Source: Gilliamella sp. wkB308 (GTDB taxonomy: Bacteria > Pseudomonadota > Gammaproteobacteria > Enterobacterales > Orbaceae). Taken from it: a DNA stretch of 64,000 nucleotides. A model generated the notes under the pieces. It was not told where the DNA came from, made no database searches, and saw only the letters and a program-made list of their open reading frames with translations. Location of the stretch: positions 1-64,000 of the forward strand of contig NZ_LZGN01000003.1 of the NCBI RefSeq assembly GCF_001690185.1. The letters run 5' to 3'. Every line of letters begins with the position of its first letter. The stretch's first letter is position 1. Both the position numbers and the translations under genes were made by a program. Positions 1 through 10,261 of this stretch are shown here, in pieces.

Positions 1-1209
1 GATCCGGCATCAAAAGCGATCATGAAATTTCGCGTATTGGCAAATTATACCGCCTTAATCGTATCCACCACCGAAATAATATTAGAAGTCACAAAATTAT
101 TGAGCGTTGCGTTGCGAAAATCATCGTCCTCATTATTTATGGAGCGAGTATCAAGATTAGCACAGATCGACAAAGCGCTAAATGTTCTAAAAGGGGTTGC
201 CAATGTGGTTAATGTGATTGACAGTGCGTTATCGCTTGCTCAAGCAATCAAAAGTTTTAATGAAGGGAATACCGGTTCCGGCGTCATTTGTGTAACCGGT
301 GTACTGAGTTTGATATTAAGCTTTGCCGCATTTAGTAACTGTATTCCAGTGTGGGGACAGATTTTATTTATCATCGCAACGGTCGGTATTATAATTATCA
401 ATGCCATTTATTACGATAACGGCGATGACTGGGATGAATTCAGTAAATGGCTAAACCGCTGTATGCTGGGCAACTTTGACTTTCGAGAATCCAAATACCC
501 ACCGTATTACTTACCGACGCCAAAATGTATGTTACTGTCGGATCAGGATTACTATTTAGCGGTCAGAAATGGGCGTTGTCTTTTAGAATCAGAAACCTCT
601 TTACTTGACGATATAGCCAGCACAACCATTGGCATTACAAGGGCTTTGGGGCGTAAATCTGATCTGATGCTGACCTTGAATTTGCCGGATTTTAATCGTG
701 ATAAATCCGAGTTTGAAGGGACAGTGATAATTAAATCGTTAAGCAATCCAGATCAAACTCCGGTGGAATTGGCGATATCTGATGGATTAAAGTGGCTTAA
801 AATTTCAACCATTACCCCTTCCATCTTTTTTACCCCAAGAACGGATAATGCGGTTGGTGAAGATGAACTTTATAATATGGATAAAACTCAAGTACAATCC
901 CCAAAAGAAGAGTCATTATGGAATCAGTTAATGGCGATATCCCATAATCAACCAATGCCAACGACGACCGACAGCGCACAATCAGACAAAAGTGACAAGT
1001 CCGAAGCGCCAAAGATTGGGCTGTTTTTAATTAAATGGTGCTTAGGTCAAATCAGAGGGAATTATGATGTCACCATTAGGGTCAATTACTGGCCAGAAGG
1101 CAAGCTGGACGAGAGTGGCGATCAAAGTCAAAGTGATGACCCGAACACCCCAAAACAAGTCAAAGAGCGCACGCCGTACTTACTGTCACACCACTATATA
1201 AAAAGTTAA
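1..1209 (+). CDS. VasX-like T6SS effector T1, C-terminal part (5' end outside window)
   Basis: The frame is open from base 1 and matches T2 (3901-8325) from T2 position 7117 to its stop with no indel, so this is the 3' part of a second full or formerly full toxin gene and not a 395-aa gene starting at 22. It carries the predicted pore-forming end: hydrophobic segments at about residues 87-105 and 110-131 counted from the ATG at 22. It differs from T2 in patches, for example SDGLKWLKIS against SNGFGALAIS, and NMDKTQVQ against RMDESKED. Lipoprotein gene I1 follows after 13 bp. If the 7116-bp duplication is complete, its start lies about 3.2 kb left of the window. Family assignment rests on T2. 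Confidence 0.85.
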   Translation, partial: DPASKAIMKFRVLANYTALIVSTTEIILEVTKLLSVALRKSSSSLFMERVSRLAQIDKALNVLKGVANVVNVIDSALSLAQAIKSFNEGNTGSGVICVTGVLSLILSFAAFSNCIPVWGQILFIIATVGIIIINAIYYDNGDDWDEFSKWLNRCMLGNFDFRESKYPPYYLPTPKCMLLSDQDYYLAVRNGRCLLESETSLLDDIASTTIGITRALGRKSDLMLTLNLPDFNRDKSEFEGTVIIKSLSNPDQTPVELAISDGLKWLKISTITPSIFFTPRTDNAVGEDELYNMDKTQVQSPKEESLWNQLMAISHNQPMPTTTDSAQSDKSDKSEAPKIGLFLIKWCLGQIRGNYDVTIRVNYWPEGKLDESGDQSQSDDPNTPKQVKERTPYLLSHHYIKS

Positions 1210-1222
1210 ACAGGATAACACC

Positions 1223-1924
1223 ATGCAAATTAAAACAAATATAACCACACTGTTAATATTCACTTTCAGTAGTTTACTGTTAACGGGGTGCGATACTTAT
1301 CCTTATAAAAAAGATATTCAAGAATCTAACGACTACAATAATCCAACAGGCGATAAAGCATTATGTATGATGGTGGGTAGCGTGACAAAATCCATGTACC
1401 CGTATACCACTTATTATATGGAAGGACAAGATCTACCGTTTGCACAGGAAAGAAGAAAAGCATTTAATAATCGAGCAAAAAATGATGGTTTGCACCTGTT
1501 TGCCGGGATAGGTTTTTTTACGGAAGAGTATGCTGGCGAAGTTGACGGCAGAGCGACGTATCGTTACGACCTGACCGATTTAGGGCGAAAATACGTTGAC
1601 TGGTCATTTGGTGAAACCAATTTTTGTTTTGGTCGGGTGGTGGTAGACAAAATTAACCGCACAAAAGACACCATTAACGGGGTCGGGGGGGGCACGGTGC
1701 GGGATGTCTATTTTACTTATCACCTTGAAAATGTGCCGGATTGGGTCAAAGATCCACAAATATATAAACGATTTCGATATTTTAAAAAACAAGTTAATGG
1801 GGAGCCATTTCCCGGAATTCACAGTTATAAGGTGTCTGGTAGTGGAAAATTAACAACAATGACTTGTGTTAGCGGTACATATAAATGGGCATCGGATTTT
1901 AATGAAGAAATCAAAGAAGAGTAA
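1223..1924 (+). CDS. putative immunity lipoprotein I1
   Basis: This 233-aa protein has a lipoprotein signal with lipobox LTGC (Cys23) and Asp at +2, which in enterobacteria keeps lipoproteins on the periplasmic face of the inner membrane. Two further cysteines (48 and 135) are conserved in all copies and could form a disulfide. The start follows AGGATAACACC. Position directly behind toxin T1 suggests an immunity role; no known family was recognised. The segment at residues 73-85 (FAQERRKAFNNR) is shared with I2 and I3 but not I4-I6, while the first 52 residues are identical to I5, so the gene is a mosaic. A G8 run encodes residues 155-157. Confidence 0.75.
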   Translation: MQIKTNITTLLIFTFSSLLLTGCDTYPYKKDIQESNDYNNPTGDKALCMMVGSVTKSMYPYTTYYMEGQDLPFAQERRKAFNNRAKNDGLHLFAGIGFFTEEYAGEVDGRATYRYDLTDLGRKYVDWSFGETNFCFGRVVVDKINRTKDTINGVGGGTVRDVYFTYHLENVPDWVKDPQIYKRFRYFKKQVNGEPFPGIHSYKVSGSGKLTTMTCVSGTYKWASDFNEEIKEE

Positions 1925-1931
1925 TTAAACA

Positions 1932-2171
1932 TTGTTAGTTTTAAATGGTGAAAAATCTGTGTATGAAGCACTAAAGGTTGGGTTGTATTTAATTAAATGG
2001 TGCTTAGGTCAAATCAGAGGGGATTATGACGTGACTATCAGGGTCAATTACTGGCCAGAAGGCAAGCTGGACGAGAGTGCCGACCAAAGTCAAAGTGATG
2101 ACCCGAACACCCCAAAACAAGCCAAAGAGCGTACACCGTACTTACTGTCACACCACTATATAAAAAGTTAA
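1932..2171 (+). pseudogene. orphan toxin 3' end o1
   Basis: An open frame of 79 codons, starting with TTG, reproduces about the last 65 residues of the toxin (from APKIG/ALKVG to HHYIKS) after a short novel leader LVLNGEKSVYEA. It lies 7 bp behind I1 and 13 bp before I2. It is probably a leftover of cassette duplication, analogous to orphan CT modules of Rhs/CDI loci. It reads PKQAKER where both toxins read PKQVKER. Translation is possible by coupling to I1 but is not demonstrated, and it lacks the membrane segments. Confidence 0.65.
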
Positions 2172-2184
2172 ACAGGATAATACT

Positions 2185-2886
2185 ATGGAAACTAAAACAA
2201 GTATAACCACACTTTTAATATTCACTGTCAGCAGTTTAATGTTAACGGGGTGCGATACTTATCCGTATAAAGAAAAGATTCAAGAATCTAATGATTACAA
2301 TAACCCAACAGGCTATAAAGCAAAATGTATGATGGTGGGTAGCGTGACAAAATCCATGTACCCCTATACCACCTATTATATAGAAGGACAAGATCTACCG
2401 TTTGCACAGGAAAGAAGAAAAGCATTTAATAATCGTTTAAAAAATGACAGTTTGCATCTTTTTGCCGGGATAGGTTTTTTTACGGAAGAGTATGCTGGCG
2501 AAGTTGACGGCAGAGCAACGTACCGTTACGACCTGACCGATTTAGGGCGAAAATACGTTGACTGGTCATTTGGTGAAACCAATTTTTGTTTTGGTCGGGT
2601 GGTGGTAGACAAAATTAACCGTACAAAAGACACCATTAACGGGGTCGGGGGGGGCACGGTGCGGGATGTCTATTTTACCTATCATCTTGAAAATGTGCCG
2701 GATTGGGTGAAAGATCCACAAATATATAAACGATTTCGATATTTTAAAGAACAAGTCAATGGGGAACCATTTCCCGGGATTCACAGTTATAAGGTGTCAA
2801 GTAATGGAAAATTAACCACCATGACCGGCGAAAGTGGCAGATATAGATGGGCATCGGATTTTAATCGAGAAATCAAAGAAGAGTGA
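2185..2886 (+). CDS. putative immunity lipoprotein I2
   Basis: A 233-aa paralogue of I1 with lipobox LTGC and Asp+2, preceded by AGGATAATACT. It begins METKTS where the others read MQIKT, and has MLTGC before the lipidated Cys. It shares the FAQERRKAFNNR patch with I1 and I3, and the KYVDWSFGETN segment with I1 only. The C-terminal patch is GESGRYRWASDFNRE. A G8 run is intact at 2647-2654. The role as immunity protein is inferred from position and copy number. Confidence 0.75.
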   Translation: METKTSITTLLIFTVSSLMLTGCDTYPYKEKIQESNDYNNPTGYKAKCMMVGSVTKSMYPYTTYYIEGQDLPFAQERRKAFNNRLKNDSLHLFAGIGFFTEEYAGEVDGRATYRYDLTDLGRKYVDWSFGETNFCFGRVVVDKINRTKDTINGVGGGTVRDVYFTYHLENVPDWVKDPQIYKRFRYFKEQVNGEPFPGIHSYKVSSNGKLTTMTGESGRYRWASDFNREIKEE

Positions 2887-2893
2887 TTAAATA

Positions 2894-3145
2894 TTGTTAG
2901 TTTTAAATGGTGAAAAATCTGTGTTTGAAGCGCCAAAGGTTGGGTTGTATTTAATTAAATGGTGCTTAGGTCAAATCAGAGGGGATTATGACGTGACTAT
3001 CAGGGTCAATTACTGGCCAGAAGGCAAGCTGGATGAGAGTGCCGACCAAAGTCAAAGCGATGACAGCAGTAGCGACCCAAACACACCAAAACAAGCCAAA
3101 GAGCGCACGCCGTACTTACTGTCACACCACTATATAAAATATTAA
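2894..3145 (+). pseudogene. orphan toxin 3' end o2
   Basis: An 83-codon TTG-started frame with the same novel leader (LVLNGEKSVFEA) as the other orphans, joined to the toxin C-terminus at the same junction. It has a four-residue insertion (SSSD) before DPNTPK that recurs only in o5, and ends HHYIKY. The insertion plus one base explains why I3 is offset by 13 bp from the otherwise exact 7116-bp register with I6. Confidence 0.65.
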
Positions 3146-3158
3146 ACAGGATAACACC

Positions 3159-3861
3159 ATGCAAATTAAGACTAGTATAACCGCACTTTTAATATTCACT
3201 GTCAGCAGTTTACTGTTAACGGGGTGCGATACTTATCCTTATAAAGAAAAGATTCAAGAAGTTTATGATAACCATAACCCAACGGGCGATAAAGCATTAT
3301 GCATGATGGTGGGTAGCGTGACAAAATCCATGTACCCGTATACTACCTATTATATAGAAGGACAAGATCTACCGTTTGCACAGGAAAGAAGAAAAGCATT
3401 TAATAATCGAGCAAAAAATGATGGTTTACACCTTTTTGCCGGGATAGGTTTTTTTACGGAGGAATACGCCGGTGAAGTTGACGGTAGAGCAACGTACCGT
3501 TACGACCTGACTGATTTAGGGCGAAAATACGTAAAATTTGCATTTGGTGAAACCAATTTTTGTTTTGGTCGGGTGGTGGTGGACAAAATTAACCGCACAA
3601 AAGACACCATTAACGGGGTCGGGGGGGGGCACGGTGCGGGATGTCTATTTTACTTATCATCTTGAAAATGTGCCGGACTGGGTCAAAGATCCACAAATAT
3701 ATAAACGATTTCGATATTTTAAAGAACAAGTTAATGGGGAACCATTTCCCGGGATTCACAGTTATAAGGTGTCAAGCAATGGAAAATTAACAACCATGAC
3801 CGGCGAAAGTGGCAGATCTAGATGGGCATCGGATTTTAATGAAGAAATCAAAGAAGAGTAA
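3159..3861 (+). pseudogene. putative immunity lipoprotein I3, frameshifted at a G tract
   Basis: This paralogue of I1 is intact up to GVGGG but has G9 (3621-3629) after GGGGTC, where I1, I2 and I6 have G8. The extra base sends translation into a stop at 3665 after 168 residues; the original frame resumes and runs to 3861 with a well-conserved C-terminus. Apart from this base the sequence is undamaged, so the gene is either recently inactivated, switched off by reversible slippage, or a sequencing error in a homopolymer. Lipobox and Asp+2 are present. Unlike the other copies it is followed by the toxin T2 start instead of an orphan. Confidence 0.75.
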
Positions 3862-3900
3862 TGTTTGTATACGGACTAAGATGTAATTAGCACGGTAAAA

Positions 3901-6900
3901 ATGAATCACCAAGAAAATCAAGAAAAAAATAAAATAGAAGGATTAGAAAATCCTCAGGAAGAAAGTTTTAATCCCGAATTAGTTAACGAAGCGAATAAAA
4001 AAGCGTTGGTGTTAAGTAATGGTCAATGTGGTGTTTGTCAACGGAAGGGTTTTCCGATTTTTTTAGTGCGAAAATCGATTGTTCCCATCAAGTTTAGAAA
4101 AGACATTAATTGGTCACAAGGCATGGTTTCGCTAGGGGACAGAGAGCCGGAAGAAGAATGGAAAGAATATAAGTATGTCTACCGATCATTACGTGAAGGG
4201 TATGTATATATTTTATGCAATCCAATCGGAAATCAAGACGACAGCAAGCTTGAAATCATGGTCTATGAAGTGACCTATTCAGGTGCGATGCGATTACGTG
4301 AGTTTCGTGATGTAAAAGGCTCAAGACCCAAAGAGATCCCCCTCAGTTGTATTGAAGATAATCACAATGTAAAAGGGATGTTTATTACTATAGACAACCG
4401 TGTATATGACAAAGCATGGGTCGCTTACTCATCGGTACGTTGGAAGCTAGCCACGGTAAAACATTATCGAAAAAATAAAGAAGAACGGTTACAACGCTTC
4501 AGCGAAGTCGATTTGACACAAGAAAAGGCGCTGAATATTTCACCTCAAGGACGAAGTTTTCCCTTCAATGACTTTATGTTTAAAAGTCGATATTTATTAG
4601 AGATGGAATGTGATAATCAGTTTGTAAAAGATTATTTTGAAGAGAAAGGAAGAAAGGCTCATAGCCAAAAAGCTTCACCATTGGGGTCACAAGCAAAAAA
4701 AATTCAATCGTTTATTGATTCGGTCAGAAAAGGTATTTTTGGCAAAATGAAGTATTCATTGTCCACCTATCTTCATTTAATGGCTAATGGATTTAACGAA
4801 TCTTATCTTTGGCTATTTTATACAGCAAGCCATTTTAATTCGTTAAATTCAAATGCAGCATCTGAAGCCTTGAAAAATACAATAAAAAATTACAACTCCA
4901 ATGTCCATTATCAAGGAGAGATATCCGCACTGGTTGTAGAAGACCCGTTAGGTCTGGCTGAAGAGCTGTCAATTCAAAGGCGGCAAAAATTAACCCCGGT
5001 GGTTGAAGGATTGATGAATCAGGTTACACCGAATCAAAATTACGAAAAAGAAGCGAAACAGTTTCATCAATTAGTTCGAACAGGCACCCACGATGTAATT
5101 TATGAAACTGAACGGCACGCCACTAATCATCCTTTAGCAATAGCCATGCAATCCAGACATGGTCGAGACCAGTTAGCGGCCCATTTTAAAAATGAAAAAG
5201 CAACCATAAAAAGCTATCCAATAAGCTACTTTAAACCTGAATTTAATTATGCGCGTCGTCAATATCAACAAATCGAGCAGTATAAAGCACTGTTACGTTC
5301 ACCGGTTTCAAAATCTGATATAAATGAAAGTTATCTGTTTTTATTTTATGATTCAGCGCATAATTATGATTCAAGTATTGAAGAAGACAAGATATATACG
5401 GTCAATGATGTAACAAAAAGAGAAAGAAATTTAAGTTTTATAAAGCAAAATAATATCTTAAACTATTATGCAACAGATCGAAAAAAAATGTCTGAGCTTA
5501 ATGAGATTGATAAGATTCGAGTATTGGATGCGGTCGGTGAAGCGCTATTAGCAAAACAATTAGGTGTGAGTCGAGACGAGTCGAATAGAAAAGACCATCT
5601 TGCACATTTTGGTTATATGTATTGTCGTCATTTAAGCGTGCTCGGGCTTGAAGATAAGCGACTACCTCAATATGGATTAGGTGAGTATAAAGAATATAAA
5701 TTAACCCCGGAGCAACAACAAGAGTTACTGGCACTGTACAAAAAGAACAATGGCAGTAAATCATCCCGATTGAAAAGAATTGATAGTGTTAAAGTAGTTC
5801 ATTTTTACAATCTTGAAAAAGCAAAAGGAGCTTATGCTGACAAAATACTCAATAGTGACTGGGATAAACGTAAAAAACGCCTGAATCAACCTTCGTTAGA
5901 CAATTTTGAAGCGTTAGAAAAAGCGGGTAAAGAATCCTTAACCACATTTGTGTCGAATGCTTCGAAGGACTATTATAACTACTTAATGTGGTTATTTGGA
6001 GAAAGTTCAACTCATTTTCAGATAGAAAATCAGGGCGAAACAGCCAATAAAATCAGCGTGACTTTACCAAGCCGTTACAATCAACTTCCTTTTTGGCGCA
6101 ACGAACTTTTGCCTGATTTATCGGATATGCATATTAACTTCTTTTTCACGTTTTTACTGATAATCGATAGTGCCAGTTTAGGTACCTTGACACTACCGGA
6201 ACATTCCGCATTTTGGGGCATGCTACTCAATAATGAAGAGTCGATCTATTTTTATCTGTTTGGTGAAAAATCACAAAAAAATACCGATAACAGTTCCCAA
6301 AAAGAGGACGAATCTTCACAACAAGGTTCAAACCTGTCTGTTATTCAATATCTTGCTAAAATGAATAACAAAGATGAATCAACACTTTCCGATATGGGGT
6401 TAACCCCTAAAGTCATTTTCAACACAACCAAAAGTATTATGGGTTTAGATTTTAAAGTCAATCTGGATATCGGTAGCCTGATAGTTGAAAAGCTCATTAA
6501 CTCAAGTGTTGATGGGGCAACCAGAGCGATGCAGAATAATGTAAAAATCAATCAGATAAAATTACAAACGCAGTATTTTGATATAATTGGCCTGTTTAAA
6601 TTAAACGGACCTGAAAAAATACGTCAATACAAAGTTCGAATGTCAATAAATGGATTAAACCAATATTTGAAAAAAAATCATGAATTAATGCCATTTTTCA
6701 ACAACACACAAATGACCACGAATAAAGGGACCGTCATCAATTTAGTCCAGTCACAAAATAAGGACCGTTGGCATATTCAACAAAATGGTAACAAGTCAAT
6801 AGGCAAAGAAGTGGTTGAAATAAATATGCTGGTTGCGTTTGAAAATCAGCAACGTCTGCAAGAATTTGAAAAGGGTTTCACACAAAAAGGGGGGCTTTCT

Positions 6901-8325
6901 CAGGGGGTATTAAAGAATATCACGCCCAATATCATAGAAGTCAATGGTGTCACACTGGACGCAAATGAAATTAACTATTTATCTGAAACGTTACCCCGAC
7001 AAAAACGATATATGGAAATTTACGATACCTCGAAAAGTTTTGTACTGGGAAGTATCGGTTTATATTTTCAGGCAACCAGTTTAAAGGATATGATTAATCA
7101 GTTAGATAAAATACAAGATCCGGCATCAAAAGCGATCATGAAATTTCGCGTATTGGCAAATTATACCGCCTTAATCGTATCCACCACCGAAATAATATTA
7201 GAAGTCACAAAATTATTGAGCGTTGCGTTGCGAAAATCATCGTCCTCATTATTTATGGAGCGAGTATCAAGATTAGCACAGATCGACAAAGCGCTAAATG
7301 TTCTAAAAGGGGTTGCCAATGTGGTTAATGTGATTGACAGTGCTTTATCGCTTGCTCAAGCAATCAAAAGTTTTAATGAAGGGAATACCGGTTCCGGCGT
7401 CATTTGTGTAACCGGTGTACTGAGTTTGATATTAAGCTTTGCAGCATTTAGTAACTGTATTCCACTGTGGGGACAGATTTTATTTATCATCGTAACGGTC
7501 GGTATTATAATTATCAATGCCATTTATTACGATAACGGCGATGACTGGGATGAATTCAGTAAATGGCTAAACCGCTGTATGCTGGGCAACTTTGACTTTC
7601 GAGAATCCAAATACCCACCGTATTACTTACCGACGCCAAAATGTATGTTACTGTCGGATCAGGATTACTATTTAGCGGTCAGAAATGGGCGTTGTCTTTT
7701 AGAATCAGAAACCTCTTTACTTGACGATATAGCCAGCACAACCATTGGCATTACAAGGGCTTTGGGGCGTAAATCTGAACTGATGCTGAACTTGAATTTG
7801 CCGGATTTTAATCGTGATAAATCCGAGTTTGAAGGGACAGTGATAATTAAATCGTTAAGCAATCCAGATCAAACTCCGGTGGAGTTGGCGATATCAAATG
7901 GATTTGGGGCATTAGCCATTTCAACCATTACCCCTTCCATCTTTTTTACCCCAAGAACGGATAATGCGGTTGGTGAGGGTGAACTTTATAGAATGGATGA
8001 AAGTAAGGAAGACTCCCCTAAAGAAGAGTCATTATGGAATCAGTTAATGGCGATATCCCATAATCAACCGATGCCAACGACGACCAATAACACACAATCA
8101 GACAAAAACGATGAGTCCGAAGCGCCAAAAATTGGGTTGTTTTTAATTAAATGGTGCTTAGGTCAAATCAGAGGGGATTATGACGTGACTATCAGGGTCA
8201 ATTACTGGCCAGAAGGCAAGCAGGACGAGAATGCCGACCAAAGTCAAAGTGATGACCCGAACACCCCAAAACAAGTCAAAGAGCGCACGCCGTACTTACT
8301 GTCACACCACTATATAAAAAGTTAA
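3901..8325 (+). CDS. VasX-type T6SS effector T2 (toxin with N-terminal VasX domain, C-terminal membrane domain)
   Basis: The 1474-residue protein has the VasX/BTH_I2691 N-terminal signature: C43-x2-C46 followed by RKGFPI and VRKS, then YVYRSLREGYVYIL (about 97-110), MVYEVTYSG and KAWVAYSSVRW. This domain directs VgrG-dependent delivery in known members. The C-terminal third has hydrophobic stretches at about 1084-1110, 1166-1184 and 1189-1210 (a colicin-like hairpin), consistent with pore formation in a target inner membrane. No catalytic motif was seen. A weak ribosome site precedes the ATG. It is followed 13 bp downstream by lipoprotein I4. No T6SS structural or VgrG gene is in the window. 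The VasX family call is strong; the pore mechanism is inferred from family and hydrophobicity. Confidence 0.85.
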   Translation: MNHQENQEKNKIEGLENPQEESFNPELVNEANKKALVLSNGQCGVCQRKGFPIFLVRKSIVPIKFRKDINWSQGMVSLGDREPEEEWKEYKYVYRSLREGYVYILCNPIGNQDDSKLEIMVYEVTYSGAMRLREFRDVKGSRPKEIPLSCIEDNHNVKGMFITIDNRVYDKAWVAYSSVRWKLATVKHYRKNKEERLQRFSEVDLTQEKALNISPQGRSFPFNDFMFKSRYLLEMECDNQFVKDYFEEKGRKAHSQKASPLGSQAKKIQSFIDSVRKGIFGKMKYSLSTYLHLMANGFNESYLWLFYTASHFNSLNSNAASEALKNTIKNYNSNVHYQGEISALVVEDPLGLAEELSIQRRQKLTPVVEGLMNQVTPNQNYEKEAKQFHQLVRTGTHDVIYETERHATNHPLAIAMQSRHGRDQLAAHFKNEKATIKSYPISYFKPEFNYARRQYQQIEQYKALLRSPVSKSDINESYLFLFYDSAHNYDSSIEEDKIYTVNDVTKRERNLSFIKQNNILNYYATDRKKMSELNEIDKIRVLDAVGEALLAKQLGVSRDESNRKDHLAHFGYMYCRHLSVLGLEDKRLPQYGLGEYKEYKLTPEQQQELLALYKKNNGSKSSRLKRIDSVKVVHFYNLEKAKGAYADKILNSDWDKRKKRLNQPSLDNFEALEKAGKESLTTFVSNASKDYYNYLMWLFGESSTHFQIENQGETANKISVTLPSRYNQLPFWRNELLPDLSDMHINFFFTFLLIIDSASLGTLTLPEHSAFWGMLLNNEESIYFYLFGEKSQKNTDNSSQKEDESSQQGSNLSVIQYLAKMNNKDESTLSDMGLTPKVIFNTTKSIMGLDFKVNLDIGSLIVEKLINSSVDGATRAMQNNVKINQIKLQTQYFDIIGLFKLNGPEKIRQYKVRMSINGLNQYLKKNHELMPFFNNTQMTTNKGTVINLVQSQNKDRWHIQQNGNKSIGKEVVEINMLVAFENQQRLQEFEKGFTQKGGLSQGVLKNITPNIIEVNGVTLDANEINYLSETLPRQKRYMEIYDTSKSFVLGSIGLYFQATSLKDMINQLDKIQDPASKAIMKFRVLANYTALIVSTTEIILEVTKLLSVALRKSSSSLFMERVSRLAQIDKALNVLKGVANVVNVIDSALSLAQAIKSFNEGNTGSGVICVTGVLSLILSFAAFSNCIPLWGQILFIIVTVGIIIINAIYYDNGDDWDEFSKWLNRCMLGNFDFRESKYPPYYLPTPKCMLLSDQDYYLAVRNGRCLLESETSLLDDIASTTIGITRALGRKSELMLNLNLPDFNRDKSEFEGTVIIKSLSNPDQTPVELAISNGFGALAISTITPSIFFTPRTDNAVGEGELYRMDESKEDSPKEESLWNQLMAISHNQPMPTTTNNTQSDKNDESEAPKIGLFLIKWCLGQIRGDYDVTIRVNYWPEGKQDENADQSQSDDPNTPKQVKERTPYLLSHHYIKS

Positions 8326-8338
8326 ACAGGATAACACT

Positions 8339-9040
8339 ATGCAAATTAAAACAAGTCTAACCACACTTTTAATATTCACTGTCAGCAGTTTTTTGTTAAC
8401 GGGGTGCGATAATTATCCTTATAAAGAGAAGATTCAAAACGTTTATGACAATCATAACCCAACAGGCGATAAAGCAAAATGTATGATGGTGGGTAGCGTG
8501 ACACAATCCATGTACCCCTATACCACCTACTATATGCAAGGACAGGATTTGCCTTTTTCTTCGAGTACCCAAAAAGCGAATTATAATCGTTTAAAAAATG
8601 ACAGTTTGCATCTTTTTGCCGGGATAGGTTTTTTTACGGAAGAGTACGCCGGCGAAGTTGACGGCAGAGCGACGTATCGTTACGACCTGACCGATTTAGG
8701 GCGAAAATACGTAAAATTTGCATTTGGTGAAACCAATTTTTGTTTTGGTCGGGTGGTGGTAGACAAAATTAACCGCACAAAAGACACCATTAACGGAGTG
8801 GGGGGGGGCACGGTGCGGGATGTCTATTTTACTTATCATCTTGAAAATGTGCCGGATTGGGTCAAAGACCCACAAATATATAAACGATTTCGATATTTTA
8901 AAAAACAAGTCAATGGGGAACCATTTCCCGGGATTCACAGTTATAAGGTGTCAAGTAATGGAAAGTTAACAACCATGACCGGCGAAAGTGGTGCTTATCA
9001 ATGGGCATCGGATTTTAATGAAGAAATCAAAGAAGAGTGA
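8339..9040 (+). CDS. putative immunity lipoprotein I4
   Basis: A 233-aa paralogue directly behind the full toxin T2, hence the best candidate for its cognate immunity protein. Lipobox LTGC with Asp+2 (GCDNYPY), ribosome site AGGATAACACT. The middle patch is FSSSTQKANYNR, close to I6 and unlike FAQERRKAFNNR of I1-I3. In the homopolymer region the C before the run is replaced by G, giving G9 without changing length, so the frame is intact. The C-terminal patch is GESGAYQWASDFNEE. Confidence 0.75.
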   Translation: MQIKTSLTTLLIFTVSSFLLTGCDNYPYKEKIQNVYDNHNPTGDKAKCMMVGSVTQSMYPYTTYYMQGQDLPFSSSTQKANYNRLKNDSLHLFAGIGFFTEEYAGEVDGRATYRYDLTDLGRKYVKFAFGETNFCFGRVVVDKINRTKDTINGVGGGTVRDVYFTYHLENVPDWVKDPQIYKRFRYFKKQVNGEPFPGIHSYKVSSNGKLTTMTGESGAYQWASDFNEEIKEE

Positions 9041-9047
9041 TTAAACA

Positions 9048-9287
9048 TTGTTAGTTTTAAATGGTGAAAAATCTGTGTTTGAAGCACCAAAAATTGGACT
9101 GTTTTTAATCAAATGGAACTTAGGTCAAATCAGAGGGGATTATGACGTGACTATCAGGGTCAATTACTGGCCAGAAGGCAAGTTGGATGAGAGTAGTGAT
9201 CAAAGTCAAAGTGATGACCCGAACACCCCAAAACAAGCCAAAGAGCGCACGCCGTACTTATTGTCACACCACTATATAAAAAGTTAA
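9048..9287 (+). pseudogene. orphan toxin 3' end o3
   Basis: A 79-codon TTG-started frame in exact 7116-bp register with o1. It shares the common leader and junction, has IKWNLGQ where the toxins read IKWCLGQ, and carries the orphan-type PKQAKER. It contains no membrane segment. Best read as a duplication by-product that supplies homology between immunity cassettes. Confidence 0.65.
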
Positions 9288-9300
9288 ACAGGATAATACC

Positions 9301-10002
9301 ATGCAAATTAAAACAAATATAACCACACTGTTAATATTCACTTTCAGTAGTTTACTGTTAACGGGGTGCGATACTTATCCTTATAAAAAAGATATTCAAG
9401 AATCTAACGACTACAATAATCCAACAGGCGATAAAGCATTATGCATGATGGTGGGTAGAGTGACAAAATCCATGTACCCGTATACCACCTACTATATGCA
9501 AGGGCAAGATTTGCCATATTCGCCAGAAACACAAAAGGCGATTTTCAATCGATTAAAAAATGGTAGTTTGCACCTGTTTGCGGGAATAGGTTTTTTTACG
9601 GAGGAATACGCTGGCGAAGTTGACGGCAGGGCAACGTATCGTTACGACCTGACCGATTTAGGACGAAAATACGTAAAATTTGCATTGGGTAATACCAATT
9701 TTTGTTTTGGTCGGGTGGTAGTGGACAAAATTAACCGCACAAAAGACACCATTAACGGGGTGGGGGGGGGCACGGTGCGGGATGTCTATTTTACCTATCA
9801 TCTTGAAAATGTGCCGGATTGGGTCAAAGATCCACAAATATATAAACGATTTCGATATTTTAAAAAACAAGTGAATGGGGAACCATTTCCCGGGATTCAT
9901 AGTTATAAGGTGTCAAGTAATGGAAAATTAACAACTATGACTGGTGTCAGCGGTACATATCAATGGGCATCGGATTATAATCGAGAAATCAAAGAAGAGT
10001 GA
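9301..10002 (+). CDS. putative immunity lipoprotein I5
   Basis: A 233-aa paralogue with lipobox LTGC and Asp+2. Its first 52 residues are identical to I1, then it diverges with a private middle patch (YSPETQKAIFNR) and KFALGNTNFC, a clear mosaic junction. The T-G9-CACGG run keeps the frame because a C to G change precedes it, as in I4. The C-terminal patch is GVSGTYQWASDYNRE. It is preceded by AGGATAATACC. Confidence 0.75.
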   Translation: MQIKTNITTLLIFTFSSLLLTGCDTYPYKKDIQESNDYNNPTGDKALCMMVGRVTKSMYPYTTYYMQGQDLPYSPETQKAIFNRLKNGSLHLFAGIGFFTEEYAGEVDGRATYRYDLTDLGRKYVKFALGNTNFCFGRVVVDKINRTKDTINGVGGGTVRDVYFTYHLENVPDWVKDPQIYKRFRYFKKQVNGEPFPGIHSYKVSSNGKLTTMTGVSGTYQWASDYNREIKEE

Positions 10003-10009
10003 TTAAACA

Positions 10010-10249
10010 TTGTTAGTTTTAAATGGTGAAAAATCTGTGTTTGAAGCACCAAAGATTGGGTTGTATTTAATTAAATGGTGCTTAGGTCAAATCAGAGGGG
10101 ATTATGACGTGACTATCAGGGTCAATTACTGGCCAGAAGGCAAGCTGGACGAGAGTGGCGATCAAAGTCAAAGTGATGACCCGAACACCCCAAAACAAGC
10201 CAAAGAGCGCACGCCGTACTTACTGTCATACCACTATATAAAAGATTAA
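10010..10249 (+). pseudogene. orphan toxin 3' end o4
   Basis: A 79-codon TTG-started orphan with the common leader and junction, PKQAKER and a changed end (SYHYIKD). It is one base shorter at its 3' junction than the other units, so the unit from I5 to I6 is 961 bp instead of 962. Confidence 0.65.
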
Positions 10250-10261
10250 CAGGATAACACC

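Noticed and set aside
22..1209. Treating the 395-aa frame as an independent gene starting at ATG 22
   Set aside because: The frame is open to base 1 and collinear with the middle of T2, so the ATG is internal.
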